From NCBI RefSeq assembly GCF_041270065.1, contig NZ_CP065958.1, forward strand, positions 2,604,001-2,668,000: a stretch of DNA of 64,000 bases, in the 5' to 3' direction. Positions 1 through 8,190 of this stretch are shown here, piece after piece. The notes beneath the pieces are model-generated. The model searched no databases and was not told the DNA's origin. It saw only the letters and a list, made by a program, of their open reading frames with translations. Position 1 is the stretch's first letter, and every line of letters begins with the position of its first letter. A program made the position numbers and the translations under genes. Origin of the DNA: Streptomyces fradiae. Its GTDB lineage: Bacteria > Actinomycetota > Actinomycetes > Streptomycetales > Streptomycetaceae.

Positions 1-1
1 C

Positions 2-1060
2 CTGGAGAGCTGGATCCCGGCCGTCCCGCAGTGGGCCTGGGCGCTCATCGTGATGGTCGTGCTCACCGCGACCAACCTCGGCTCCGTCGCCTCGTACGGC
101 GAGTTCGAGTTCTGGTTCGCCGGCATCAAGGTCGTCGCCATCGGCGCCTTCGTGGTCATCGGCCTGCTCGCCGTCTTCGGCGTACTGCCCGGCTCGGACA
201 ACCCGGGCGCCGGATTCGCGCATCTCACCGACGCCGGCGGGTTCTTCCCGATGGGCGCGGGCGCGATCCTCACCGGTGTGCTGATGGTCGTCTTCTCCTT
301 CATGGGCTCCGAGATCGTCACCCTCGCCGCCGGCGAGTCGGAGGACCCGCAGCGCGCCGTCACCAAGGCCACCAACAGCGTGATCTGGCGGATCGGCGTC
401 TTCTACCTGGGCTCGATCTTCGTCGTCCTCACCCTGCTGCCGTGGAACGACAAGTCGATCACCGAGAAGGGCTCGTACGTCGCGGCCCTCGACTCCATCG
501 GCATCCCGGGCGCCGGCCAGATCATGAACGTGATCGTCCTGACCGCCGTCCTGTCCTGCCTGAACTCGGGCCTCTACACCGCCTCCCGCATGGCCTTCTC
601 CCTCGGCCAGCGCGGTGACGCGCCCAAGGCCTTCGCCCGCACCAACACCCGCGGTGTCCCGGTGGCGGCGATCCTCGCCTCGGTGGTCTTCGGCTTCGTC
701 GCGGTCTTCTTCAACTACTGGCGCCCGGACGACGTCTTCGCCTTCCTGCTGAACTCCTCCGGCGCGGTGGCGCTGTTCGTGTGGCTGGTCATCTGCCTCA
801 CCCAGCTGCGGATGCGGAAGATCATCCTGCGCGAGTCGCCGGAGAAGCTCGTCGTGAAGATGTGGCTCTTCCCGTACCTGACCTATGCCACCGCCGCGAT
901 GATCGTCTTCGTCCTCGGCTACATGGTCTACGACGGCGGCAGCAACCGTGAGCAGGTCGTGCTCTCGCTGCTCGTCGCGGCGCTCGTCCTGGCGATCGGC
1001 CTGGTCAAGGACCGGGTCCGGAAGTCCAAGGCGCAGTCGGAGCTCGTCGACACGGTCTGA
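2..1060 (+). CDS. Amino acid permease (APC/AAT family), 5'-truncated
   Basis: Membrane transporter expected to import an amino acid with protons; the substrate cannot be read from sequence. Only the C-terminal ~352 residues are present, read from base 2, so the start lies outside the window. About eight hydrophobic segments are visible, together with the GEFEFWFAGIKV stretch and the GAGQIMNVIVL block that the complete permeases at 3304 and 4816 share almost exactly. The protein ends in a basic hydrophilic tail (KDRVRKSKAQ). It is one of three related permeases within 6.3 kb, which suggests local gene amplification. A hairpin with a T5 run at 1133-1185 could end its transcript. Confidence 0.93.
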   Translation: MESWIPAVPQWAWALIVMVVLTATNLGSVASYGEFEFWFAGIKVVAIGAFVVIGLLAVFGVLPGSDNPGAGFAHLTDAGGFFPMGAGAILTGVLMVVFSFMGSEIVTLAAGESEDPQRAVTKATNSVIWRIGVFYLGSIFVVLTLLPWNDKSITEKGSYVAALDSIGIPGAGQIMNVIVLTAVLSCLNSGLYTASRMAFSLGQRGDAPKAFARTNTRGVPVAAILASVVFGFVAVFFNYWRPDDVFAFLLNSSGAVALFVWLVICLTQLRMRKIILRESPEKLVVKMWLFPYLTYATAAMIVFVLGYMVYDGGSNREQVVLSLLVAALVLAIGLVKDRVRKSKAQSELVDTV

Positions 1061-1103
1061 ACCGCGATCACCGTCCGAACCGCGATCACCGCGATCGCTT
1101 CCC

Positions 1104-1128
1104 ATACCTGACGGAGGCTGTCAGGTAT
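1104..1128. promoter_or_regulatory. Palindrome enclosing a ribosome binding site
   Basis: ATACCTGAC at 1104-1112 is perfectly repeated inverted at 1120-1128, with a 7-base centre that contains GGAGG (1113-1117). The right arm runs into the ATG at 1127. It could be a dimeric repressor operator or an RNA hairpin presenting the Shine-Dalgarno in its loop. Seen directly; function inferred. Confidence 0.5.
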
Positions 1129-2425
1129 GAGGCGGAAGCTCTCCGTACACCCACCCCCTCGGGAACGGAGAGCTTCCGTGTTTTTCCAGACCGCCTTCGC
1201 CGTCCGGCCCGACCGCCTCGTCTCCGCCACCGGGCCGGAGGACGTCCGTGCCGCCGTGCGGTACGCCGCCGAGCACGGCCTGTCCGTCACCGTCACCAGC
1301 ACCGGGCACGGGCTCGGCGGGCCCGTCGAGGGCGGGGTCCTGATCGACACCCGGGCCATGGACGGGGTCGAGGTCGACCCGGTGGCCCGCACCGCGCGGA
1401 TCGGCGCCGGGGCGCGCTGGGGGCAGGTGGTCGAGGCGGCCGCGCCGCACGGCCTGGCCCCGCTGAACGGCTCCTCGCCGGGCGTCGGCGCGGTCGGCTA
1501 TCTCCTCGGCGGCGGGCTCGGGATCCTGGGCCGGACCCACGGCTGGGCCGCCGACCGGGTGCGCGCGGTCGACCTGGTGACGGCGGACGGCGCCGTGCGA
1601 CGCCTGGTGCCGGGAGATGCGGCGTTCGGAGCGCTGCTCGGCGGCGGAGCCGTGCACCGGTTCGGCGTGGTCACCGAGGTGACCGTCGACCTGGTGCCGG
1701 TCGCGCGGCTCTACGGCGGCTCGATCGCCTTCGACGGGGCGGCGGTGGACCCGGCCGGGCTGCTGCGGGGGTACGTGCGCTGGGCCGAGGGCCTGCCGGC
1801 CGCCCTGACCTCCTCGCTCGCCGCGCTCGTCCACCCCGACGCGCCCGCTCTGCCGCCGCGGCTGCGCGGGCGGTACGTGCTCTCGGTGCGGGTCGCCTTC
1901 ACGGGGGACGCCGTCGAGGGCGAGCGCCTGGTGGCGCCGCTGCGGGCGCTCGGACCCGCGCTCTCGGACTCGCTGCGGGAGCTCCCGTACAGCGAGAGCC
2001 CCTCGATCCACGCCGACCCGGACTTCCCGCACGCCTACTGGGGCGACGGGATCCTGCTGGACACGGCGGACGTCGACGCCCTGGTGGAGGTGCTGCGGCT
2101 GACCGGGCCGGAGGCCGGGCGGATGGCGGTGGTGCAGCTCAACCACCTGGGCGGGGCGCTGGCCGCGGAGGGGCCGGCCTCGGTGCCGTACCGCGAGGCG
2201 GGCTGGCTGGTGCGGGCGCTGTATCCGCTGGACGAGGCGGGGGCGGCGCCCGTACGGGAGCTGCACGCGCGCGTGGAGGCGGCGCTGGCGCCGCGGACCC
2301 TCGGCCGCGCGGTGAACTTCGTGTTCGGCGACCGGGAGCGCACGGAGGGGCTGTACGACCCGGAGACGGCGAAGAGGCTCGCCGCGGTCAAGTCGGAGCT
2401 CGATCCGGCGAACCTCTTCGGGTGA
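1127..2425 (+). CDS. FAD-binding oxidoreductase, BBE-like
   Basis: Flavin-dependent oxidase/dehydrogenase of the berberine-bridge-enzyme type; the substrate is unknown. The FAD-binding (PCMH) part begins near AVRPDRLVSATGPEDVRAAV and includes TGHG, whose His could carry covalent FAD, and the GVGAVGYLLGGGLGILGR loop. The Cys used by bicovalent members is missing (GSSPGVG in place of a Cys-containing loop). The C-terminal BBE signature is LAAVKSELDPANLFG. Two starts compete: ATG 1127 (GGAGG 9 bases upstream, inside a palindrome) and in-frame GTG 1178 (GGAGAG 5 bases upstream, inside a hairpin). The extra N-terminal 17 residues are basic and encoded by the hairpin, so the functional protein may begin at 1178. 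Convergent with bioY. Confidence 0.88.
   Translation: MRRKLSVHPPPRERRASVFFQTAFAVRPDRLVSATGPEDVRAAVRYAAEHGLSVTVTSTGHGLGGPVEGGVLIDTRAMDGVEVDPVARTARIGAGARWGQVVEAAAPHGLAPLNGSSPGVGAVGYLLGGGLGILGRTHGWAADRVRAVDLVTADGAVRRLVPGDAAFGALLGGGAVHRFGVVTEVTVDLVPVARLYGGSIAFDGAAVDPAGLLRGYVRWAEGLPAALTSSLAALVHPDAPALPPRLRGRYVLSVRVAFTGDAVEGERLVAPLRALGPALSDSLRELPYSESPSIHADPDFPHAYWGDGILLDTADVDALVEVLRLTGPEAGRMAVVQLNHLGGALAAEGPASVPYREAGWLVRALYPLDEAGAAPVRELHARVEAALAPRTLGRAVNFVFGDRERTEGLYDPETAKRLAAVKSELDPANLFG
1133..1185 (+). terminator. Hairpin plus T5, overlapping the next gene's start
   Basis: The arms CGGAAGCTCTCCGT (1133-1146) and ACGGAGAGCTTCCG (1165-1178) pair perfectly over 14 bp with an 18-base loop. They are followed at once by TG and TTTTT (1181-1185), the form of an intrinsic terminator. 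The right arm contains GGAGAG and its last base is the first base of an in-frame GTG (1178). The structure could therefore terminate the permease transcript, attenuate the oxidoreductase gene, or hide its ribosome binding site. Confidence 0.6.
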
Positions 2426-2452
2426 ACGCAGAAAGAAGGAAGGAAGGGATGG

Positions 2453-3049
2453 TCAGCCCTGGCGGCCGCCGACCAGCTTCCAGGAGGCGGGCAGCAGGCC
2501 CATGGCCAGGGCCGCCTTCAGGGCGTCGCCGATGAGGAAGGGCGTCAGGCCCGCGGCGACGGCCTGGCCGAAGGACATGCCGGTGGCGAGGGCCAGGTAG
2601 GGCACGCCGACCGCGTAGATGATCGCGGAGCCGAGCACCATCGTGCCGGCCGTGCGCAGCACCGAGCGGTCGGCGCCGCGGCGGGCGAGGCCGCCGACCA
2701 CGGTGGCGGCGAGCAGCATGCCGAGGATGTAGCCGAAGGACGGCATGGCCCAGCCCGAGGACGCCTCGGCGAACCACGGCACGCCCGCCATGCCGGCGAC
2801 GGCGTACAGCGCGAGGGAGAGGAAGCCGCGGCGGGCGCCGAGGGCGGTGCCGACGAGCAGGGCGGCGAAGGTCTGGCCGGAGACCGGGACCGGGGAGCCC
2901 GGGACGGGCACGGTGAGCTGCGCGGCGAGGCCGGTGAGCGCGGCGCCGCCGACGACGAGCGCGAGGTCGCGGACGCGGCTCGCCGGGATCAGGTCGGCGA
3001 GGACCGTACCGGAACGGAGGGAGGAGACGGGGGCGGCGGCGGTGCTCAT
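2453..3049 (-). CDS. bioY: BioY biotin transporter S component
   Basis: Membrane substrate-binding subunit of an energy-coupling-factor transporter for biotin. The 198 residues match the usual BioY length and show about six hydrophobic helices. Typical BioY text includes VPVSGQTFAALLVGTALGARRG, the glycine-rich ALYAVAGMAGVPWF segment and FLIGDALKAALA near the C-terminus. No bioM/bioN energy-coupling genes lie beside it, so it either works alone, as some BioY proteins do, or shares a remote ECF module. It is divergent from the permease at 3304 across a 254-base spacer. Confidence 0.92.
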   Translation of the reverse strand: MSTAAAPVSSLRSGTVLADLIPASRVRDLALVVGGAALTGLAAQLTVPVPGSPVPVSGQTFAALLVGTALGARRGFLSLALYAVAGMAGVPWFAEASSGWAMPSFGYILGMLLAATVVGGLARRGADRSVLRTAGTMVLGSAIIYAVGVPYLALATGMSFGQAVAAGLTPFLIGDALKAALAMGLLPASWKLVGGRQG

Positions 3050-3257
3050 CGGTACTCCGCGGGGCGAGGGGACAGGGGCAGGCTCGACCGTATGCCAGGA
3101 GTGAACGCCCGATCACGGTCAGCCGCCCACAAAGCCCGGGGCGCGCTCTTCGTGGAGATCGAACAAGTCGGCCGCTCACGCCCGCGCGCCACGTGACGCT
3201 CGTCACGGGGAAGACCTGCCAGGAGGTCCCTTTTGCGTCGGCGCCGCCTCAACGGAG

Positions 3258-3274
3258 AGACTGTGGGGTCCCCA
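3258..3274. promoter_or_regulatory. Putative operator before permease 2
   Basis: AGACTGTGGG (3258-3267) ends 36 bases before the ATG at 3304 and recurs exactly at 4768-4777, 38 bases before permease 3. Here it merges with an 11-base palindrome TGGGGTCCCCA (3264-3274). A common regulator of the two permeases is inferred. Confidence 0.4.
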
Positions 3275-3303
3275 TAAACAACCGAAGAGCGTGAGCCCCC
3301 CAC

Positions 3304-4698
3304 ATGCACGACGCACCACCCGCCCCGCCGTCCCGCCTGGCCCCCGAACCGGAGCCGCTCTCGCACGGGCTGAAGCAGCGTCATCTGACGATGCTGGGCC
3401 TGGGCGGGGTGATCGGCGCCGGTCTGTTCGTCGGTTCGGGCGCGGGCATCGCGGTCGCGGGTCCCGGGATCGTCGTCTCGTATCTGCTCGCGGGCGCGCT
3501 GGCGATGCTGGTCATGCGGATGCTGGGCGAGATGTCCGCGGCGATGCCGGCCTCCGGCGCGTTCTCGGTGCACGCGGAGCGGGCGCTCGGGCGCTGGGCG
3601 GGCTTCTCGGTGGGCTGGCTGTACTGGTTCCTGCTCGTCGTGGTGCTCGCGGTGGAGGCGACGGGCGCGGCCCGGATCGCGCACGGCTGGGTGCCCGGAG
3701 TGCCGCAGTGGGGCTGGGTGCTGGTCTTCATGCTGGTGTTCACGGCGGCCAACCTGGCGGCGGTGAAGAACTTCGGCGAGTTCGAGTTCTGGTTCGCCGC
3801 CCTGAAGGTCGGCGCGATCGTCCTCTTCCTGGCGCTCGGGGTCCTCGCGATCGTCGGCTGGCTCCCTGACACGGATCCGGTGGGGCTCGCGAATCTGACG
3901 GGTCAGGGCGGTTTCCTGCCGCACGGCTGGTCCGGGGTGGTGTCCGGGGTCCTCGCCGTCGTCTTCGCCTTCGGCGGTCTGGAGGTCGTGACGATCGCGG
4001 CGGCCGAGTCCGACGACCCGGCGCGCAATGTGGCGCGCGCGGTGCGCAGCGCGGTGTGGCGCATCCTCTTCTTCTACGTGGGCTCGATGCTGGTGATCGT
4101 GACCCTGCTGCCGTGGACGGCGATCGAGCCGGGCGAGTCGCCGTACGTGGCGGTGCTCGACGCGATCGGGGTGCCGGGGGCCGGCCAGATCATGAACGTG
4201 GTGGTGTTCGTGGCGCTGCTCTCGGCGCTGAACGCCAACCTCTACGGCTCGTCCCGGATGGTGTTCTCGCTGGCCGAGCGCGGGGAGGCGCCGCAGGGGC
4301 TGCTGAAGGTCTCGGGCGGCGGGGTGCCGCTGCGGGCGGTGCTCGCCTCGGTGGCCTTCGGCTTCGTCTCGGTGCTGCTCAATCTGAAGTGGCCGGATTC
4401 CGTCTTCCTCTACATGCTCAACGCGGTCGGCGCGGTGCTGCTGTTCGTGTGGGCGCTGATCGCGGTGTCCCAGCTGCGGCTGCGGCGCCGGATCGAGCGG
4501 GAGGCGCCGGAGACGCTGACCCTGCGGATGTGGGGCTTCCCGTGGCTGACCTGGGTGGCGCTCGCGGCGATGGGCGTGGTGCTCGTCCTGATGCTGCTGG
4601 ACGACGGGGCGCGGCCGCAGGTGCTGTGGTCGGCGGGGGCGACGGCGGCGGTCCTGGTGGTGGCGTGGGTGCGCGAGATCCGCACGGGCCGCACCTGA
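3304..4698 (+). CDS. Amino acid permease (APC/AAT family)
   Basis: Complete 464-residue secondary transporter with about 12 hydrophobic helices, the usual length and topology of the AAT (AnsP/CycA/GabP/ProY-like) family. The N-terminal signature LSHGLKQRHLTMLGLGGVIG leads into the GAGLFVGSGAGI substrate-binding loop. Further conserved text includes MLGEMSAAMPASGAF, AVKNFGEFEFWFAALKVG and AAAESDDPARNVARAV. It is a close paralogue of the genes at 2 and 4816. The exact substrate cannot be assigned. ATG 3304 has no strong Shine-Dalgarno; the upstream purine stretch is GAAGAGCGTGAG. Confidence 0.94.
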   Translation: MHDAPPAPPSRLAPEPEPLSHGLKQRHLTMLGLGGVIGAGLFVGSGAGIAVAGPGIVVSYLLAGALAMLVMRMLGEMSAAMPASGAFSVHAERALGRWAGFSVGWLYWFLLVVVLAVEATGAARIAHGWVPGVPQWGWVLVFMLVFTAANLAAVKNFGEFEFWFAALKVGAIVLFLALGVLAIVGWLPDTDPVGLANLTGQGGFLPHGWSGVVSGVLAVVFAFGGLEVVTIAAAESDDPARNVARAVRSAVWRILFFYVGSMLVIVTLLPWTAIEPGESPYVAVLDAIGVPGAGQIMNVVVFVALLSALNANLYGSSRMVFSLAERGEAPQGLLKVSGGGVPLRAVLASVAFGFVSVLLNLKWPDSVFLYMLNAVGAVLLFVWALIAVSQLRLRRRIEREAPETLTLRMWGFPWLTWVALAAMGVVLVLMLLDDGARPQVLWSAGATAAVLVVAWVREIRTGRT

Positions 4699-4762
4699 AT
4701 CTTCACCTTGTGTGAAACCGGTGCCCGTATAGCGGACACCTGTTCCCTGTGAGCGGGGCGGC

Positions 4763-4777
4763 CCCACAGACTGTGGG
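4763..4777. promoter_or_regulatory. Palindromic operator-like site before permease 3
   Basis: CCCACAG-A-CTGTGGG is a perfect 7+1+7 inverted repeat, 38 bases before the ATG at 4816. Its right half with the preceding AGA is the 10-mer shared with the permease at 3304. A regulator binding both promoters is inferred. Confidence 0.45.
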
Positions 4778-4815
4778 CCACCTCCCCTGTCTCAGCTAGT
4801 GAACAGAGTTCGCCC

Positions 4816-6264
4816 ATGTCTCGGACCACCGCGCCCGCGCCGGCCGACCGCAAGGACGGCGCGACGACCCCCACCGGGGGCCTGACCCATGGCCTCAAGC
4901 AGCGCCATCTGTCGATGATCGCGCTCGGCGGCGTCATCGGCGCCGGCCTGTTCGTCGGCTCCGGCGCCGGCATCGCCGCCGCCGGACCGTCGATCGTCCT
5001 CGCGTACACGCTCTCCGGTCTGCTCGTCATGCTCGTGATGCGCATGCTGGGCGAGATGTCGGCGGCGTACCCGTCCTCCGGCTCGTTCTCCTCGCACGCC
5101 GAGCGGGCCTTCGGCTCGTGGGCGGGCTTCGCCTCCGGCTGGGCGTTCTGGGTGCTGCTCAGCGTGGCCGTCGGTCTGGAGGGCATCGGCGCGGCGAAGA
5201 TCGTCACCGGCTGGCTGCCCGGCACGCCCGAGTGGGCCTGGGTCGCGCTCTTCATGCTGGTGTTCTGCGGCACCAACCTGGCGGCCGTGAAGAACTTCGG
5301 CGAGTTCGAGTTCTGGTTCGCCGCCCTGAAGGTCGGCGCGATCGCGCTCTTCCTCGGCCTCGGCGTGCTCGCCATCACGGGCGTGCTGCCCGGCACCGAC
5401 TCCCCCGGCACCGCCAACCTCTTCGGCCAGGGCGGCTTCCTGCCCAACGGCAGTGAGGGCCTGGTCATCGGCCTGCTCGCCTCGGTCTTCTCGTACGGCG
5501 GCATGGAGACCGTCACCATCGCCGCCGCCGAGTCCGACAACCCCGTCCAGGGCGTCGCGAAGGCCGTGCGCACCGCGATGTGGCGCATCTCGCTCTTCTA
5601 CATCGGCTCGATGGCCGTCGTCGTCACCCTCATCCCGTGGGACGACAAGGCGGTCGTCGAGAAGGGCCCGTACGTCGCCGCCCTCGACCACCTGGGCATC
5701 CCCGGCGCCGGCCAGATCATGAACGTCGTGGTCCTGGTCGCCCTGCTCTCCGCGATGAACGCCAACATCTACGGCTCCTCGCGCATCGCCTTCTCCCTGG
5801 TCGGCCGCGGCCTCGGCCCGAAGGTGCTCGGCAAGGTCTCCGCCGGCGTGCCGCGCCCGGCCGTGCTCGCCTCCTGCTTCTTCGGCTTTGTCTGCGTGGG
5901 CCTGAACTACTGGTCGCCGGACAAGATCTTCCCGTGGCTGCTCAACATGATCGGCGGCGTGATCCTGGTCGTCTGGATCTTCATCGCGGCCTCGCAGCTG
6001 GTGCTGCGCCGCCGTCTGGAGCGCGAAGCGCCCGAGAAGCTGGTCGTGCGGATGTGGCTCTACCCGGGCCTGACCTATGTCGCCCTGGCCGGGATGGCGG
6101 TCATCTTCTTCCTGATGGCCCGCGAGGCGGACACCCGCGTGCAGCTGTACGCGACGGGCGCGATGACGCTGGTCCTCGCCGTGATCGGGGTGGTGCGGCA
6201 GAAGGCGCGGGCCGGTGAGCCGGCCGGTGCGGGCGCGGTGACGCCCGCGGCCGAGGAGGTCTGA
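4816..6264 (+). CDS. Amino acid permease (APC/AAT family)
   Basis: Complete 482-residue member of the same family, closest in wording to permease 2 and to the truncated permease 1. Shared elements are THGLKQRHLSMIALGGVIG, GAGLFVGSGAGIAAAGPS, LGEMSAAYPSSGSFS and AVKNFGEFEFWFAALKVG. The long loop between helices carries PYVAALDHLGIPGAGQIMN, also present in permease 1. The C-terminus is a 30-residue hydrophilic Ala/Glu-rich tail. It is separated by 117 bases from the preceding gene and probably has its own promoter. The substrate is unknown; gamma-aminobutyrate, proline or asparagine are family possibilities. Confidence 0.94.
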   Translation: MSRTTAPAPADRKDGATTPTGGLTHGLKQRHLSMIALGGVIGAGLFVGSGAGIAAAGPSIVLAYTLSGLLVMLVMRMLGEMSAAYPSSGSFSSHAERAFGSWAGFASGWAFWVLLSVAVGLEGIGAAKIVTGWLPGTPEWAWVALFMLVFCGTNLAAVKNFGEFEFWFAALKVGAIALFLGLGVLAITGVLPGTDSPGTANLFGQGGFLPNGSEGLVIGLLASVFSYGGMETVTIAAAESDNPVQGVAKAVRTAMWRISLFYIGSMAVVVTLIPWDDKAVVEKGPYVAALDHLGIPGAGQIMNVVVLVALLSAMNANIYGSSRIAFSLVGRGLGPKVLGKVSAGVPRPAVLASCFFGFVCVGLNYWSPDKIFPWLLNMIGGVILVVWIFIAASQLVLRRRLEREAPEKLVVRMWLYPGLTYVALAGMAVIFFLMAREADTRVQLYATGAMTLVLAVIGVVRQKARAGEPAGAGAVTPAAEEV

Positions 6265-6285
6265 CGGATCCCGTCATCGGACGTG

Positions 6286-6327
6286 CGGTGCCCCGCCGAG
6301 CCTCTGCTCGGCGGGGCACCGTGTTTT
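6286..6327 (+). terminator. Strong intrinsic terminator after permease 3
   Basis: A 15-bp perfect stem (arms 6286-6300 and 6307-6321, loop CCTCTG) is followed by TGTTTT. It lies between convergent genes and can serve both strands. Confidence 0.88.
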
Positions 6328-6337
6328 CTGTGCGCGG

Positions 6338-7234
6338 TCACGCGCAGTACGGGGCGGTGCGCACGTATCCGCCCTGGTTCTCGTCGTCCGTGCCGAGCAG
6401 CGCGTCACCCGTGCCCGGCAGGCACTCCACCGCCTCGACCTTGTAGCCGGGGAAGGTGCCGAGGAGGGTGGGCGTGGGGGCGAGGGCGACCCGGACGCGG
6501 CCGGTGGCCGACAGGCTCAGCTGGCCGATGTCGCTGACGGCGGAGTCGAAGGGGCCGTCGTCACCGGCGTCCGAGGCCGAACCGGCCAGGATCCGGCCGG
6601 AGTCGGTCACCGTGAGGTCGGAGATGTGCCGGGTGCCGTCGCCCTGCGGGTACGAGGAGGTGTACGCGCGCCGGGTCACGGCGCCGAACAGCGGCTGCCC
6701 CCAGGCGGCGAAGGTGAGCGGCGCCGCGTACAGGGTGGCCGGGCGGTCCGGGCCGTCGCCGCGGTCGGCCCAGAGGGCGGCGAGCTTCCCGTCCCGGGCG
6801 ACGAGCGCGAAGCTCTCGTAGTCGTCGCCCTGCCCGATCGCGGGCAGCGGGGCGTAGTCCACGACGGTGGCCGTGGCGCCGTCGACCTTGATCCGGTAGA
6901 CGATGCCGCGGCTGGCGAGCGCCAGGTACTCGCCGGGCGCTCCGGGGACGGCCTCGATGGCCTCCAGGTCGTTGGGCTCGGCCCCGCTCCAGGTGAGCCG
7001 CCCGACGGCGAGGGCGCCGTCCCGGTACGAGACCCGGGAGAGCCGGGGCTGCCCGGAGCGCTTGTTGTCGTTGACGTACAGGGCGCTGTCGCTGCCCGGC
7101 CCCTCACTGGCGAGGCCGCTGACGCCGCTGCGGGCGTCGGTGCCCACCTGCTGCCAGGGGTCGGCGGCCTGGGCCGGGGTGGTGAGCAGGGCGACGAGGG
7201 CAGCGGCGACGGCGAATCTCAGGGTGAGCTTCAT
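6338..7234 (-). CDS. Secreted protein, propeller-like, function unknown
   Basis: Exported 298-residue protein. The start is taken at ATG 7234 because MKLTLRFAVAAALVALLTTP followed by AQA/A is a clear Sec signal peptide; the frame stays open further upstream but reads through non-coding-like sequence. The mature part has repeating beta-strand units such as SALYVNDNKR, GEYLALASRGIVYRIKVDG and GKLAALWADRGDG, which suggests a beta-propeller or esterase-like/phytase-like fold. A Cys pair near the end (VECLPGTG...TAPYC) could form a disulfide. No catalytic motif is recognised. The gene is divergent from sodF and ends close to the terminator at 6286-6327. Confidence 0.78.
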   Translation of the reverse strand: MKLTLRFAVAAALVALLTTPAQAADPWQQVGTDARSGVSGLASEGPGSDSALYVNDNKRSGQPRLSRVSYRDGALAVGRLTWSGAEPNDLEAIEAVPGAPGEYLALASRGIVYRIKVDGATATVVDYAPLPAIGQGDDYESFALVARDGKLAALWADRGDGPDRPATLYAAPLTFAAWGQPLFGAVTRRAYTSSYPQGDGTRHISDLTVTDSGRILAGSASDAGDDGPFDSAVSDIGQLSLSATGRVRVALAPTPTLLGTFPGYKVEAVECLPGTGDALLGTDDENQGGYVRTAPYCA

Positions 7235-7376
7235 GCCCCGCACGCTATGGATCTTGAACGGGCCGGAACAGGGCGGACTACTCCGATCGGCGGAGCGCAC
7301 GGAAGCAGTCACGGGGCGCGGTGGACCTAGGCCCGAGGGCTGATCAACTTCGACAGCACCTGCTGCTAGCCTGCAC

Positions 7377-7393
7377 TTGCATATGATGTGCAA
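7377..7393. promoter_or_regulatory. Nur-type (nickel-responsive) operator of sodF
   Basis: TTGCAT-ATGAT-GTGCAA has inverted TTGCA/TGCAA halves in a 6-5-6 arrangement. As I recall it, the Streptomyces Nur box is tTGCaa-N5-ttGCAA, so this fits. It ends 23 bases before the sodF ATG, as expected for repression by nickel-loaded Nur. Confidence 0.75.
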
Positions 7394-7416
7394 TAAGCCT
7401 TCGGAGGGGTCGGCCC

Positions 7417-8061
7417 ATGGCGATCTACACGCTTCCTGAACTGCCGTACGACTACGCGGCGCTGGAGCCGGTGATCAACCCGCAGATCATCGAGCTGCAC
7501 CACGACAAGCACCACGCGGCCTATGTGAAGGGGGCGAACGACACCCTGGAGCAGCTGGCGGAGGCCCGCGACAAGGAGCAGTGGGGGTCGGTCAACGGCC
7601 TGGAGAAGAGCCTGGCCTTCCATCTGTCCGGCCACATCCTGCACTCGATCTACTGGAACAACATGAACAGCCCGAAGGACGGAGGCGGCGGCGAGCCGCT
7701 GGCCGCCGACGGGGTCGGCGAGCTCGCCGACGCGATCACCGAGTCCTTCGGCTCCTTCGCCGGGTTCAAGACCCAGCTGACCAAGGCCGCCGCGACCACC
7801 CAGGGCTCCGGCTGGGGCGTCCTCGCCTACGAGCCGATCAGCGGCCGGCTGATCGTCGAGCAGGTCTACGACCACCAGGGCAACGTGGGCCAGGGCTCGG
7901 TCCCGATCCTGGTCTTCGACGCCTGGGAGCACGCCTTCTACCTGCAGTACAAGAACCAGAAGGTCGACTTCATCGAGGCCATGTGGCAGGTCGTCAACTG
8001 GCAGGACGTGCAGAAGCGCTACGCCGACGCCAAGGGCCGCACCCCGCTGATCGGCATCTGA
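7417..8061 (+). CDS. sodF: Superoxide dismutase, Fe/Mn family (SodF)
   Basis: Cytoplasmic enzyme that converts superoxide to oxygen and hydrogen peroxide. The 214 residues are the family length. The four metal ligands are visible as H28 (in LHHDKHH), H76 (GHILHSIYW), D168 and H172 ([10 protein letters not shown]). In Streptomyces this family is the iron (zinc) enzyme made when nickel is scarce, replacing the nickel enzyme SodN. The Nur-like box just upstream supports that regulation. The ribosome binding site is CGGAGGGG (7402-7409). Convergent with the DsbA-like gene across a bidirectional terminator. Confidence 0.96.
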   Translation: MAIYTLPELPYDYAALEPVINPQIIELHHDKHHAAYVKGANDTLEQLAEARDKEQWGSVNGLEKSLAFHLSGHILHSIYWNNMNSPKDGGGGEPLAADGVGELADAITESFGSFAGFKTQLTKAAATTQGSGWGVLAYEPISGRLIVEQVYDHQGNVGQGSVPILVFDAWEHAFYLQYKNQKVDFIEAMWQVVNWQDVQKRYADAKGRTPLIGI

Positions 8062-8129
8062 GCCTCCGCGCTCCCCGTACTCCTGCTCGTGATCGTCTTC
8101 TCAACCTTCACCGGGCAGGCGGATGAAAG

Positions 8130-8166
8130 AGGAACCCCCGCGATGACGTGAATCGCGGGGGTTCTT
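8130..8166. terminator. Bidirectional terminator
   Basis: AACCCCCGCGAT (8133-8144) pairs with ATCGCGGGGGTT (8152-8163), and the stem is extended by flanking purines and pyrimidines. It lies between the convergent sodF and the gene ending at 8191. Confidence 0.85.
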
Positions 8167-8190
8167 CCGTACGGCACAGGGGCGGGCGGA

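Noticed and set aside
1133..1178. Transposon end from the 14-bp perfect inverted repeat
   Set aside because: Only an 18-base loop lies between the arms and a T run follows, so hairpin/terminator fits better; no transposase nearby.
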